A DNA stretch of 64,000 bases, from contig NC_065574.1 of the NCBI RefSeq assembly GCF_937616625.2, forward strand, positions 28,336,501 through 28,400,500. Reading direction: 5' to 3'. Shown here piece by piece: positions 36,701 to 48,700 of the stretch. The position numbers were made by a program, and so were the translations under genes. The stretch comes from Mercurialis annua. Taxonomy: Eukaryota > Streptophyta > Magnoliopsida > Malpighiales > Euphorbiaceae. Numbering within the stretch: position 1 is the first letter of the stretch; each line of letters opens with the position of its first letter. The notes under the pieces were generated by a model. It was not told the DNA's origin. It made no database searches and saw only the letters and a program-made list of their open reading frames with translations.

Positions 36701-39700
36701 TTGTAAAAAATTTGGCTTAAATCGCTAAAAAGGCGAAACGTTTAGATTTGTTTTGTGACATTTGTAAACGTTTGGCTTCAATCGCTAAAAAGGGGAAATG
36801 TTAGGAATTGTTTCGTAATGTTTGTAAATATTTGGCTTAAATCGCTAAAAAGGTGAATCATTTGGATTTGTTCTGAAATGTTTGGCTTAAATTGCTAAAA
36901 AGGTGAAACGTTTGGATTTTGTTTTGTAACATTTGTAAACGTTTGGCTTGAATCGCTAAAAAGGGGAATCGTTTGGATTTGTTTTGTAACGTTTGTAAAT
37001 GTTTGGCTTATGTTGCTAAAAAGGTGAAACGTTTGGATATGTTTTGTAACGTTTGTAAAAGTTTCGCTTCAATCGCTAAAAAGGTGAAACGTTTGGATTT
37101 ATTTTGTAACTTTTGTAAATGTTTGTCTTAAATCGCTTAAAAGAAGAAACCTTTAAACTTAAATCGCTGAAAAAGGTGAAACGTTTGGATTTGATTTGTA
37201 CGTTTGTAAACGTTTAGCTTAAATTTCTAAAAAAGTGAAACGTTTGGATTTGTTTCATAACGTTTGTAAATGTTTGGATTAAATCGCTAAAAATGTGAAA
37301 CGTTTGGTTTTGTTTCGTAACGTTTGTAAACGTTTGGTTTTGTTTTGAAACGTTTGTAAGCGTTTTGTTTAATTCGCTAAAAAGGCGAAACGTTTGGATA
37401 TGTTTTGTAACAATTGGAAACGTCTGGCTTAAATCGCTAAAAAGATGAAACGTTTGGAGTTGTTTTGTAACTTTTATAAACGTTTGACTTAAATTGCTAA
37501 AAAGGCAAAACATTTGTATTTGTTTGGTAACGTTTGTAAACGTTTGGCTTAAATCTCTAAAATGGTGAAATGTTTGTATTTATTTTGTAACGTTTGTAAA
37601 CATTTAGCTTAAATCGTAAAAAAGGTGAAACGTTTAAATTTGTTTTATAACGTTTGTAAACGTTTGGCTTAAATCGCTAAAAAAGCGAAACGTTTGGTTT
37701 TATTTCGTAACGTTTTAAACATTTGTTTTAGTTTCGTAATGTTTGTAAACGTTTGGCTTCAATCGCTACAATGGGTGAAATGTTTGGATTTGTTTTGTAA
37801 CGTTGGTAAACGTTTGGCTTCAATCGCTAAAAAGGGGAAACATTTGGCTTTGTTTTGTAACTTTTGAAAACGTCTGGCTTAAATCGCTAAAAATGTGAAA
37901 CGTTTAGTTTTGTTTTGTAACATTTGTTTACGTTTGGCTTAAATCGCGAAAAAGGTGAAACTTTTGATTTGTTTTATAACGTTTGTAAACGTTTGGCTCA
38001 AATAGCTAAAAAGGGGAAATGTTTGGTTTTATTTTGTAAAGTTTGTAAACGTTTCGACTAAATAGCTAAAAATCTGAAACGTTTGGATTTGTTTCGTGAC
38101 GTTCTATATGTTTTGTTTTGTTTGCTAATGAAACGTTTGGATTTGTTTCATAAGGTTTGTAAACGTTTGGTTTCAATCGCTAAAAAAGGGAAAACGTTTG
38201 GATTTGCTTCGTACTGTTTGCAAACGTTTGGCTTCAATCGCTAAAAAGGTGAAACATTTGGAATTGTTTCGCAACGTTTGTAAATGTTAGGCTTAAATTG
38301 CTAAAAAGGGGAAACGTTTGGATTTGTTTTGTAACATTTGTAAACGTTTGGATTAAATCGCTAAAAAGGTGAAACGTTTGGATTTGTTTCGTAACGTTTT
38401 AGACGTTTGGTTTTGTTTCGTAACATTTGTAAACGTTTGGCTTCAATCGCTAAAAAGGTGAAACATTTGGATTTGTTTGGTAACATTTTAAACGTTTTTT
38501 TTTTCTTTCGTAACGTTTGTAAGCGTTTGGTTTTGTTTTGCAACGTTTGTTAACGTTTGGCTGAAAGCGCTAAAATGGTGAAATGTTTGAATTTGTTTTG
38601 TAACGTTTGCAAACGTTTGGCTTAAATTGCTAAAAAGGGGAAATGTTTGGTTTTTTTTCGTAACGTTTCTAAACGTTTGGCTTAAATCGCTAAAAAGGTG
38701 AAACGTTTGGATTTAATTGCTAAAAATGTGAAACGTTTGGATTTGTTTTGTAACGTTTGTAAACGTTTGGCTTAAATCGCTAAAAAGTTGAAACGTTTGG
38801 ATTTGCTTTGTAATGTTTGTAAACGTTTGGCTTAAATCGCTAAAAAGGGGAAACATTTGGATTTATTTTGTAACGTTTGTAAACGTTTGGCTTCAATCGC
38901 TAAAAAGGTGAAACGTATATATTTGTTTCGTAACGTTTGTAAACGTTTGGCTTAAATAGCTATAATGGGTAAACATTTGGATTTGTTTTGTAACGTTTGT
39001 TAACGTTCAGTTTAAATTTCTAAAAAAGGTGAAACGTTTGGTTGTGTTTCGTAACTTTAATAAACATTTGGATTTGTATTGCTATAAAGGTGAAATGTTT
39101 AGATTTGTTTTGTAACGTTTGTAAACGTTTGGCTTACATCGCTAAAAACGTTTGGATTTGTTTTGTAACGTTTGTAAACGTTTGGCTTAATTCGATAAAA
39201 AGAGGAAACGTTTGGATTTGTTTCGTAACGATTGTAAACATTTGCCTTAAATCGATAAAAAGGGGAAATGTTTGAATTTGTTTCGTAACGTTTGTAAACG
39301 TTTGTCTTAAATCGCTAGAAAGGGGAAACGTTTGGATTTCTTTTGTAAAGTTTGTAAATGTTTGGCTTAAATCGCTAAAAAGGTGAAACGTTTGGATTTT
39401 TTTGTAATGTTTGTCAATATTTGGCTTGAATCGCTTAAAACGTTAAACGTTTGGCTCAATATCGAAAAAGGTGAAATGTTCGGATTTGTTTCGTAACGTT
39501 TTAAACATTTGGATTTGTTTCGTAATGTTTTAAACGTTTGGTTTTGTTTCGTAACTTTTGTAAACGTTTGGCTTAAATCGCTAAAAAGGTGAAACGTTTG
39601 GTTTTGTTTCGTAACCTTTGTAAACGTTTGGTTTTGTTTTGTAACGTTTGTAAACGTTTGGTTTAAATCGCTAAAAACGGGAAACGTTTGGATTTGTTTT

Positions 39701-40514
39701 GTATCGTTTGTAACACGTTCGGCTTATGTCGCTAAAAAGGTGAAACGTGTGTATTTAATCGTTAAAAATGTGAAACGTTTGTATTTGTTTTGTAACTTTT
39801 GTAAACGTTTGTCTTAAATCGCTAAAAAGGGGAAACGTTTGGATTTGTTTTGTAACGTTTGTAAACATTTGGCTTCAACCGCTAAGAAGGGGAAACGTTT
39901 AGATTTTATTCGTAACGTTTGTAAACGTTTGGCTTAAATCGCTAAAAATTTGAAACGTTTGGATTTGTTTTGTAACGTTTGTAAACGTTTGGATTAAATC
40001 GCTAAAAAGGGGAAACATTTGGATTTATTTTGTAACGTTTGTAAACGTTTGGCTTCAATCGCTAAAAAGGTGAAACGTATATATTTGTTTCGTAACGTTT
40101 GTAAACGTTTGGCTTAAATAGCTAAAATGGGTAAACATTTGGATTTGTTTTGTAACGTTTCTTAACGTTTAGCTTAAATTTCTAAAAAGGTGAAACGTTT
40201 GGATTTGTTTTGTAACTTTTGTAAACGTTTGGATTTGTATTGCTAAAAAGGTGAAACGTTTGGATTTGTTTTGTAACGTTTGTAAACATTTGGCTTAAAT
40301 CGCTGAAAAGGGGAAACATTTGGATTTTTTCGTAACGTTTGTAAACGTTTGGCTTAAATCGATAAAATGGGGAAACGTTTGGATTTGTTTCGTAACGATT
40401 GTAAACGTTTAGCTTAAATCGATAAAAAGGGGAAATGTTTGAATTTGTTTTGTAATGTTTGTAAACGTTTGGCTTAAATCGCTAAATGGGGAAACGTTTG
40501 GCTTCAATCGCTAA

Positions 40515-40566
40515 ACATTTCACCTTTTTAGCAATTAAAGCCAAACGTTTACAAACGTTACAAAAT
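40515..40566 (+). repeat. Satellite sliver, plus orientation
   Basis: The array turns from minus to plus at about 40513 (CGCTAAACATTTCACC). Less than one monomer follows before the inserted element; its last 10 bases, GTTACAAAAT, are the left target duplication. Plus orientation continues beyond the element at 41700. Confidence 0.93.
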
Positions 40567-41699
40567 GAATAAAGGATCAAATCGCCCCCTCAACTTGGCA
40601 CAAAATATCAAATGAGTCAATTTCGTGACTTTTGGTACAAACAGACCCAAAACTTGCGTTTTCGTATCAAAAAGACCCCTTCTCAACCCTTGCCCAGTCT
40701 CACCCCCTCAAGTGAATTTCACTCTCCACTTGCAACATGTAAAAAGTTTAAAACAGCCCGTATATTTAATTTATTTTACAAATTGGCATTAATCATATTA
40801 TGATATTAATTTTTATATTATAACACAATTCTAATAAAATTATAAGAACCTTTTTGTATTTTTACAAATTATCTTCTTCCCCACTTTCTTTTCTTCCTCA
40901 CTTGCTCGTAAAACCTAAACCACCGCCTACCACTTTCCAAAACTTTCCATCTTCACTGCCATTAAGCATAAGCAACAAGCCACAACTTATTATACAAATT
41001 CAAATAGAAAAAAAATACTAAACCCACGCGAAGACGAGGCTATGGAGACTACAGAGACGAGGTTGCCGGAGACTGAAATCTCCACCAAAATTGCAACCAT
41101 ATATCCCTCACCCACCTTTCATCCACGAAAAATCAACGCCGCAAAAAAGAAATGGAGGTGGACCAGCAGTGAGGAGGACCGGAAACGGCCTGCGACGACG
41201 ACGAGTAGCAGCGACACATCCTTGACTAGCAGCTGCACCAATGGGACAAAGAAGACGAGCCAAAACGGACTGACAACGCTGAAGAGCTCGTGGTGGTCGA
41301 AACGCAGGCGGACGTGGCAGAGGCATTGGAGGCGGCGGTGAAACTCTGGAAAGAAAGAAGAAAAATGGTGATGAGGTTAAGAAAGTAGGGTTAGATTAAT
41401 GTTCTTTTTATTTTTTTAATATGAAATAAATTTTAAATTTCATGTCTTAATTAATATAAATGGTAAAAGGGAAGAAAGGGTCCCTAGTGTTAATTAGGAT
41501 ATAATTAGAGTATAATTAGAGATTAATTCAGAATAAATTATGATTAATTAAATTAATTAAATAAAATTAAAAAACTCACTCTCCGAGTGGCTGTTTTGAT
41601 ACGAAAACGCAAGTTTTGGGTCTGTTTGTACCAAAAGCCACGAAATTGACTCATTTGATATTTTGTGCCAAGTTGAGGGGGTGATTTGATCCTTTGTTC
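40567..41699. mobile_element. Mutator-like inverted-repeat element, 1,133 bp, possibly carrying host sequence
   Basis: Termini are 106-bp inverted repeats (40567-40672 and 41594-41699) that differ at only about three positions. The left end is GAATAAAGGATCAAATCGCC and the right end, inverted, is GAACAAAGGATCAAATCACC. The direct repeat GTTACAAAAT flanks it at 40557-40566 and 41700-41709. Long inverted repeats with a 9-10 bp duplication are typical of Mutator-like elements (established). It encodes no transposase, so it is non-autonomous. The middle is GC-richer than anything else outside the chromovirus and could be captured gene sequence, as in Pack-MULEs (inference). It is flanked by AT-rich sequence at 40740-40870 and 41395-41575. 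Confidence 0.9.
41042..41341 (+). CDS. Possible captured gene fragment within the inverted-repeat element
   Basis: An open frame of 99 codons starts METTETRLPETEIS and is rich in Ser, Thr, Lys and Arg, ending WQRHWRRR. I recognise no domain. Its base composition contrasts sharply with the surrounding satellite and AT-rich element arms. Another frame over its 3' half reads AEELVVVETQADVAEALEAA and continues to a stop at about 41388, which looks more protein-like (acidic/Ala helix) than the ATG-started frame. The piece may therefore be a frame-broken exon of a host gene. Coding status is doubtful. Confidence 0.25.
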   Translation: METTETRLPETEISTKIATIYPSPTFHPRKINAAKKKWRWTSSEEDRKRPATTTSSSDTSLTSSCTNGTKKTSQNGLTTLKSSWWSKRRRTWQRHWRRR

Positions 41700-44600
41700 G
41701 TTACAAAATAAATCCAAACTTTTCACCTTTTTAGCAGGTTATGCCAAACGTTAACAAACGTTACGAAACAAATCCAAGCGTTTTACCTTTTTAGCGATTT
41801 AATCCAAACATTTACAAACGTTATTAAACAAATCCAAACATTTCGCCTTCTTAGCAATTTCAGCCAAACGTTTACAAATGTTATGAAACAAATCCTAACG
41901 TTTCACCTTTTTAGCGATTGAAGCCAAATGTTTACAAACATTACGAAACAAAACCAAACGTTTAAAACATTTCGAAACAAATCCAAATATTTCACCTTTT
42001 TAGTGATTGAAGCCAAACGTTTACAAACGTTATAAAACAAAACCAAACATTTAAAAGGTTACGAACCAAATCCAAACTTTTCACCTTTTAGCGATTGAAG
42101 CCAAATGTTTACAAATATTACGAAACAAGACCAAACATTTCACCTTTTTAGCAATTTAATCCAAACATTTCAACCTTTTAGCAATTTAAGCCAAACGTTT
42201 AGAAACGTTACAAAATAAAACCAAACGTTTACAAACATTACAACACAAATCCACACGTTTTATATTTTTAGCGATTTAAGCCAAAACATTTAAAACATTA
42301 CGAAACAAATCCAAATATTTAACCTTTATACTGATTTAAGCCAAACATTTACACACGTTACAAAACAAATCTAAACGTTTCACTTATTTAGCGATTTAAG
42401 CCAAATATTTACTAACGTACAAAACAAAACCAAACGTTTCACCTTTTTAGCGATTTGATCCAAACGTTTACAAACGTTACAAAACAAACCCAAATGTTAC
42501 AAACGTTACGAAACAAATCAAACGTTTCACCATTTTTGCGATTTAAGCCAATCGTTTACAAACGTTACAAAACTAATCCAAACATTTCCCTTTTCTAGCG
42601 ATTGAAGCCAAACGTTTTCAAACGTAACGAAACAAATCCAAACGTTTCCCTTTTTTTAGCGATTGAAGCCAAATGTTTATAAACGTTGCGAAATAAATCC
42701 AAACGTTTCACCTTTTTAGCGATTTAAGCCAAATGTTTAGAAACGTTACGAAACAAATCCAAACGTTTCACCTTTTAGCAATTTAAGCCAAACATTTACA
42801 AACGTTACGAAACAAATAAAAACGTTTCACCTTTTTAGCGATTTAAACCAAACGTTTACAAACGTTACAAAACAAAACCAAACGTTTACAAACGTTACGA
42901 AACAAAACCAAACGATTCATCTTTTTAGTGATTTAATCCAAACGTTTACAAACGTTACAAAACAAATCCAAACATTTAAACTGCTACGAAACAAAACCAA
43001 ACGTTTCACCTTTTTAGCAGTTTAAGCCAAACATTTACAAACGTTACAAAACAAATCCAAACATTTAAAACGTTACGAAACAAATCCAAAAGTTTTACTT
43101 TTTTAGCGATTTCAGCCAAATGTTTGTAAACGGTACGAAACAAATCCAAACGTTTCACCCTTTTAGCGATTGAAGCCAAATGTTTACAAACATTACAAAA
43201 AAAATCCAAACGTTTCACCTTTTTATCGATTTAACCCAAATGTTTGCAAACGTTAAAAAATAAAGCCAAATGTTTCCCGTCTTTAGTGATTGAAGCCAAA
43301 CGTTTACAAACATTACAAAATAAAACCAAACGTTTCACCTTTTTAGCGATTTGATCCAAACGTTTACAAACGTTACAAAACAAACCCAAATGTTTACAAA
43401 CGTTACGAAACAAATCAAACGTTTCACCATTTTTGCGATTTAAGCCAAACGTTTACAAATGTTACAAAACAAATCCAAACATTTCCCTTTTCTAGCGATT
43501 GAAGCCAAACGTTTACAAACGTAACGAAACAAATCCTAACGTTCCCCTTTTTTAGCAATTGAAGCCAAATGTTTATAAACGTTGCGAAACAAATCCAAAC
43601 GTTTCATCTTTTTAGCGATTTAAGCCAAATGTTTATAAACTTTACGAAACAAATCCAAATGTTTCACCTTTTTAGCAATTTAAGCCAAACATTTACAAAC
43701 GTTACGAAACAAATACAAACGTTTCACCTTTTTAGCGATTTAAACCAAACGTTTACAAACGTTACAAAATAAAACCAAAAGTTTACAAATGTTACGAAAC
43801 AAAACCAAACGATTCATCTTTTTAGTGATTTAATCCAAACGTTTACAAACGTAATAAAACAAATCCAAACATTTAAACTGTTACGAAACAAAACCAAACA
43901 TATCACTTTTTTAGCAGTTTAAGCCAAACATTTACAAACGTTACAAAACAAATCCAAACGTTTAAAACGTTACGAAACAAATCCAAACGTTTTACTTTTT
44001 TAGCGATTTATGACAAATGTTTGTATACGGTACGAAACAAATCCAAATGTTTCACCTTTTTAGCGATTGAAGCCAAATGTTTACAAACGTTGCAAAAAAA
44101 ATCCAAACGTTTCACCTTTTTATCGATTAAGCCAAATGTTTGCAAACGTTAAAAAATAAAGCCAAACGTTTCCCGTCTTTAGTGATTGAAGCCAAACGTT
44201 TACAAACGGTATGAAACAAATCCAAACGTTTCACCTTTTTAGCGATTTAAGCCAAACGTTTACAAACATTAAAAAACAAATCCAAATATTTTACCTTTTT
44301 AGCAATTTGAGCCAAACGTTTACAAACGTTACAAAACAAATCCAAATGTTTAAAACGTTACGAAACAAATCCAAACGTTTAAAACGTTTCGAAACAAATT
44401 CAAACGTTTCACCTTTTTAGCGATTTAAGGCAAACGTTTACAAACATTACAAAACAAATCCAAACGTTTAAAACGTTACGAAACAAATCCAAATGTTTCA
44501 CCTTTTTAGCGATTGGAGCTAAACGTTTACAAACGTTACGAAAAAAATCCAAACGTTGCACCTTTTTAGGAATATAAGCCAAACGTTTACAAATGTTACA

Positions 44601-44914
44601 AAACAAATCCCAACCGTTTCACCTTTTTAGCAATTAAATCCAAATGTTTACAAACGTTATGAAACAAATCCAAGCGTTTAAAACGTTACGAAACAAATCC
44701 AAACGTTTTATCTTTTTAGCGATTTAAGCCAAACGTTTTTAAATGTTACAAAACAAAGCCAAACGTTTCACTATTTTACCGATTTAAGCCAAACGTTAAC
44801 AAACTTTACAAAAAAAATTCAAATGTTGCACGTTTTTAGTGATTTAAGCCAAACGTTTACAAACGTTACGAAACAAAACCAAACGTTTCTCCTTTTTAGC
44901 GATTTAATCGAAAC
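41700..44914 (+). repeat. Satellite block F, plus orientation
   Basis: Plus-oriented monomers beginning with the right copy of the element's target duplication. The first ~700 bp is ragged. From 42480 an ~896-bp higher-order repeat is evident. The block ends at about 44911-44921, where a plus monomer (AATCGAAACGTTTGCC) meets a minus one (TTAAATCGC). Confidence 0.95.
42480..44200 (+). repeat. Higher-order repeat, ~896-bp period, two copies
   Basis: CATTTTTGCGATTTAAGCC occurs at 42531 and 43428 (897 bp). The marker CCCGTCTTTAGTGATTGAAG occurs at 43276 and 44172 (896 bp). The order of variant monomers between markers is the same in both copies, including AACGATTCATC and AGCAGTTTAAGCC. The period is about 15 monomers, similar to but distinct from the 926-bp unit on the minus side. 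Confidence 0.88.
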
Positions 44915-45148
44915 GTTTGCCTTAAATCGCTAAAAATATGAAAAGTTTGTAAAAGTTAGGCTTAAATCGCTAAAATGGAATTGTTTTATAACATTTGTAA
45001 ACATTTGGCTCAAAATGCTAAAAAGGTAAAACCTTTGGATTTGTTTCGTAACGTTTAAAACGTTTGGTTTTTTTTGGTAACGTTTGTAAACGTTTGACTT
45101 AAATCTCTAAAAATGTGAAACGTTTGGATTTGTTTCGTAACGTTTTAA
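44915..45148 (-). repeat. Satellite, short minus-oriented block
   Basis: About four monomers in reverse orientation. The right boundary is at about 45145-45152, where CGTTTTAAACG leads into GTTTACAAACGTTTCACA. Confidence 0.9.
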
Positions 45149-45749
45149 ACGTTTACAAACGTTTCACATTTTTAGCGATTGAAGCAAAACGTTTACAAAC
45201 GTTACGAAACAAAACCAAACGTTTAAAACTTTACGAAACAAATCCAAACGTTTCACTTTATTTGCAAACAAAACCAAACGTTTTTAACGTTACAAAACAA
45301 ATCCAAACGTTTCACCTTTGCGATTGGAACCAAACGTTTACAAACGTTACGAAACAAATCCAAACGTTTCACCTCATTAGCGATTTAAGCCAAATATGTA
45401 CAAACATTACGAAACAAATCTAAAGGTTTTACCTTTTAGCAATTTGAGCTAAACGTTTACAAACGTTATAAAACAAATCCAAACGTTTCATCTTTTTAGC
45501 GATTTAAGCCAAACCTTTAAAAACGTCACGAAACAAATCCAAGCCTTTCACCTTTTTAGCAATTTAAGCTAAACGTTTATAAACGTTACGAAATAAATCC
45601 TAACGTTTCACCTTTTTAGCGATTGAAGCCAAACGTTTACAAACGTTACGAAAGAAATCCAAACATTTCACCTTTACAAATGTTACAAAACAAATCCAAA
45701 CGTTTCACCTTTTTAGTTATTTACGCCAAATGTTTAGAAACGTTACAAA
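45149..45749 (+). repeat. Satellite, plus-oriented block
   Basis: About ten monomers, several shortened (45260-45330, 45660-45690). It ends at the abrupt junction CGTTACAAAAGGTGAAACG at about 45750, where mid-monomer plus sequence abuts minus sequence. Confidence 0.92.
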
Positions 45750-48700
45750 AGGTGAAACGTTTGGATTTATTTCATAACGTTTGTAAACGTTTGGCTTCAA
45801 TCGCTAAAACGTTGAAAAGTTTGGATTTATTTCATAACGTTTGTAAACATTTGGTTTTGTTTTGTAACGTTTGTAAACTTTTGGTTTAAATTTCTAAAAA
45901 GGTGAAACATTTTGATTTGTTTCTTAACTTTTTAAATATTTGGCTTAAATCGCTAAAAAGGTGAAACGTTTGGATTTGTTTTGTAACGTTTGTAAACGTT
46001 TGGCTTAAATCGCTAAAAAGGTGAAACGTTTCGCTCAAATTGCTAAAAAGGTGAAACGTTTGGATTTGTTTTGTAACGTTTGTAAACCTTTGGCTTAAAT
46101 CATAAAAAAGGTAAAACGTTTGAATTTTTTTTATATCGTTTGTAAATGTTTGGCTTAAATCGCTAAAAAGGTGAAACGTTTGGTTTTGTTTCGTAACTTT
46201 AGTAAACCTTTGATTTTGTTTTGTTACATTTGTAAATGTTTGGTTTAAATCGCTAAAAAGGTGAAACGCTTTGTTTTGTTTCGTAACGTTTGTAAACGTT
46301 TGGATTTGTTTTGTAACGTTTGTAAACGTTTGACTTCAATCGCTAAAAAGGTAAAACGTTTGGATTTGCTTTGTAAAGTTTGTAAACGTTTGGTTAAATC
46401 TCTAAAAAAGTGAAACATTTGGATTTGTTTCTTAACATTCGTAAACGTTTGGCTTCAATCACTAAAAAGGTGAAACACTTGGATTTTTTCGTAACGTTTT
46501 AAACGTTTGGATTTGTTTTGTAACGTTTGTAAACGTTTGGCTTAAATTGCTGAAAAGGTGAAACATTTGGATTTGTTTTGTCATGTTTGTAAACGTTTAG
46601 CTTAAATCGCTAAAAAGGTGAAACGTTTTGTTTTGTTTCGTAACGTTTGTAAATGTTTGGCTTAAATCGCTAAAAAGGTGAAACCTTTGGATTTATTTCG
46701 TAACGTTTTAAATGTTTGGAATTGTTTTGTAACTTTTGTTAACGTATGGATTTATTTTGTAACGTTTGTAAACGCTTGGCTTAAATTGCTAAAAACGTGA
46801 AACGCTTGGATTTGTTTGGAAACGTTTGGATTCAATCGCTAAAAAGGTAAAACGTTTGGATTTGTTTTGTAACGTCTGTAAACCTTTGGATTCAATCGCT
46901 AAAAAGGTGAAACGTTTGGATTTGTTTTGTAACATTTGTAAACGTTTGGCTTCAATCGCTAAAAAGGTGAAACGTTTGGATTCGTTTTGTAACGTTTGTA
47001 AATGTTTTGCTTAAGTTGCTAAAAAGGTGAAACGTTTGGATCTGTTTTGTAACGTTTGTAAAAGTTTCGCTTCAATCGCTAAAAAGGTGAAACGTTTAGC
47101 TTTGTTTCAAAACGTTTTAAATGTTTTGTTTTGTTTCGAAACATTTGTAAACGTTTGGCTTAAATCGCTAAAAAAGTGAAACCTTTGGATTTGTTTTGTA
47201 ACGTTTGTAGACGTTTGGCTTAAATTGCTTAGAAGGTAAAACTTTTGGATTTGTTTCGTAACTTTTGTAAACGTTTGGATTTGTTTCGCTTAAAATGGGA
47301 AACGTTTGTATTTGTTTTGTAACGTTTGTAAACGTTTGGCTTAAATCGCTAAAAAGGTGAAATGTTTAGATTTGTTTTCTAACGTTTGTAAACGTTTTGC
47401 TTAAATTGCTAAAAAGGTGAAACGTTTGGTTTTGTTTTGTAACGTTTGTAAACGTTTGGCCTAAATCTCTAAAATGTGAAACATTTGAACTTGTTTCCAA
47501 ACGTTTTAAATGTTTGGTTTTGTTTGCTAAAAAAGTGAAATGTTTTGGATTTGTTTCGTAACGTTTGTAAATTTTTGGCTTAAATCGCTAAAAAAGTGAA
47601 ACATTTGGATCTGTTACATAAGGTTTTAAACGGTTGGTTTTGTTTCGTAATGTTTGAAAATGTTTGCCTTCAATCGCTAAAAAAGGTGAAACGTTTGGAT
47701 TTGTTTCGTAACGTTTACAAACGTTTGGCTTCAATTGCTAAAAAGGTGATACGTTGGGATTTGTTTCGCAACGTTTGTAAAGGTTTGGCTAAAATTGCTA
47801 AAAAGGTAAAATGTTTGGATTTGTTTTCGTAACGTTTTAAACGTTTGATTTTGTTTTGTAACGTCTGTAAACGTTTGGCTTAAATCGCTAAAAAAGTGAA
47901 ATGTTTGGATTTATTTCGTAACGTTTTAACGTTTGGTTTTGTTTTGTAACGTTTTGCTTCAATCGCGAAAAAGGTGAAACGTTTGGATTTGTTTCGTAAC
48001 ATTTTAAACGTTTGGATTTGTTTAATAACTTTTTAAACGTTTGGTTTTGTTTCGTAACGTTTGTAAACGTTTGGCTTAAATCGCTAAAAAGGTGAAACGT
48101 TTGGTTTTGTTTCGTAACGTTTGTAAACCTTTGGTTGTGTTTTGTAACGTTTGTAAACGTTTGGCATAAATCGCTAAAAAGGTGTAACGTTTGGATTTGT
48201 TTTGTAACATTTGTAAACGTTTGGCTTAAATTGCTAAAAATGGGAAACGTTTGGTTTTGTTTTGTATCGTTTGTAAATGTTTGTTTTTGTTTCGTATCTT
48301 TTCTAAACGTTTGGTTTATATCGCTAAAAAGGTGAAACGTTTCGAGTCAATCGCTAAAAATGTGAAACGTTTGGATTTATTTTGTAACGTTTGGAAACAT
48401 TTGGCTTAAATCGCTAAAAAGTTGAAACGTTTAGATTTGTTTTTTATCGTTTGTAAACGTTTGGCTTCAATAGCTTAAAAGGTGAAACGTTTGGATTTGT
48501 TTCGTAACGTTTGTAAACATTTGGCATCAATCTCTAAAGAGGTGAAACGTTTGGATTTGTTTTGTAATGTTTGTATAATGTTTGGCTTCATTCTCTAAAA
48601 AGGTGAAACGTTAGATTTGTTTTGTAACGTTTGTAAACGTTTGGCTTCAGTCGCTGAAAAGGTGGAACATTTGTATTTGTGTGTTATGTTTGTAAACGTT

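Larger units (their letters stand above)
21851..40514 (-). repeat. Satellite block E, 18.7 kb in minus orientation
   Basis: The longest uninterrupted single-orientation stretch, about 310 monomers. Consensus and phased AACGTT layout are as in block A. It contains layered longer repeats: a ~1,685-bp offset duplication (22.2-22.8 kb and 23.9-24.5 kb), the ~926-bp higher-order repeat at 24.4-28.2 kb and the ~2.68-kb pair at 28.3-33.7 kb. From about 34 to 40.5 kb monomers are more regular, with high CG retention. The short frames with 20-residue repeats (KRLDLFCNVCKRLASIAKKV and others) are satellite frames. No gene, RNA gene or other insertion was seen in this stretch. Confidence 0.96.
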
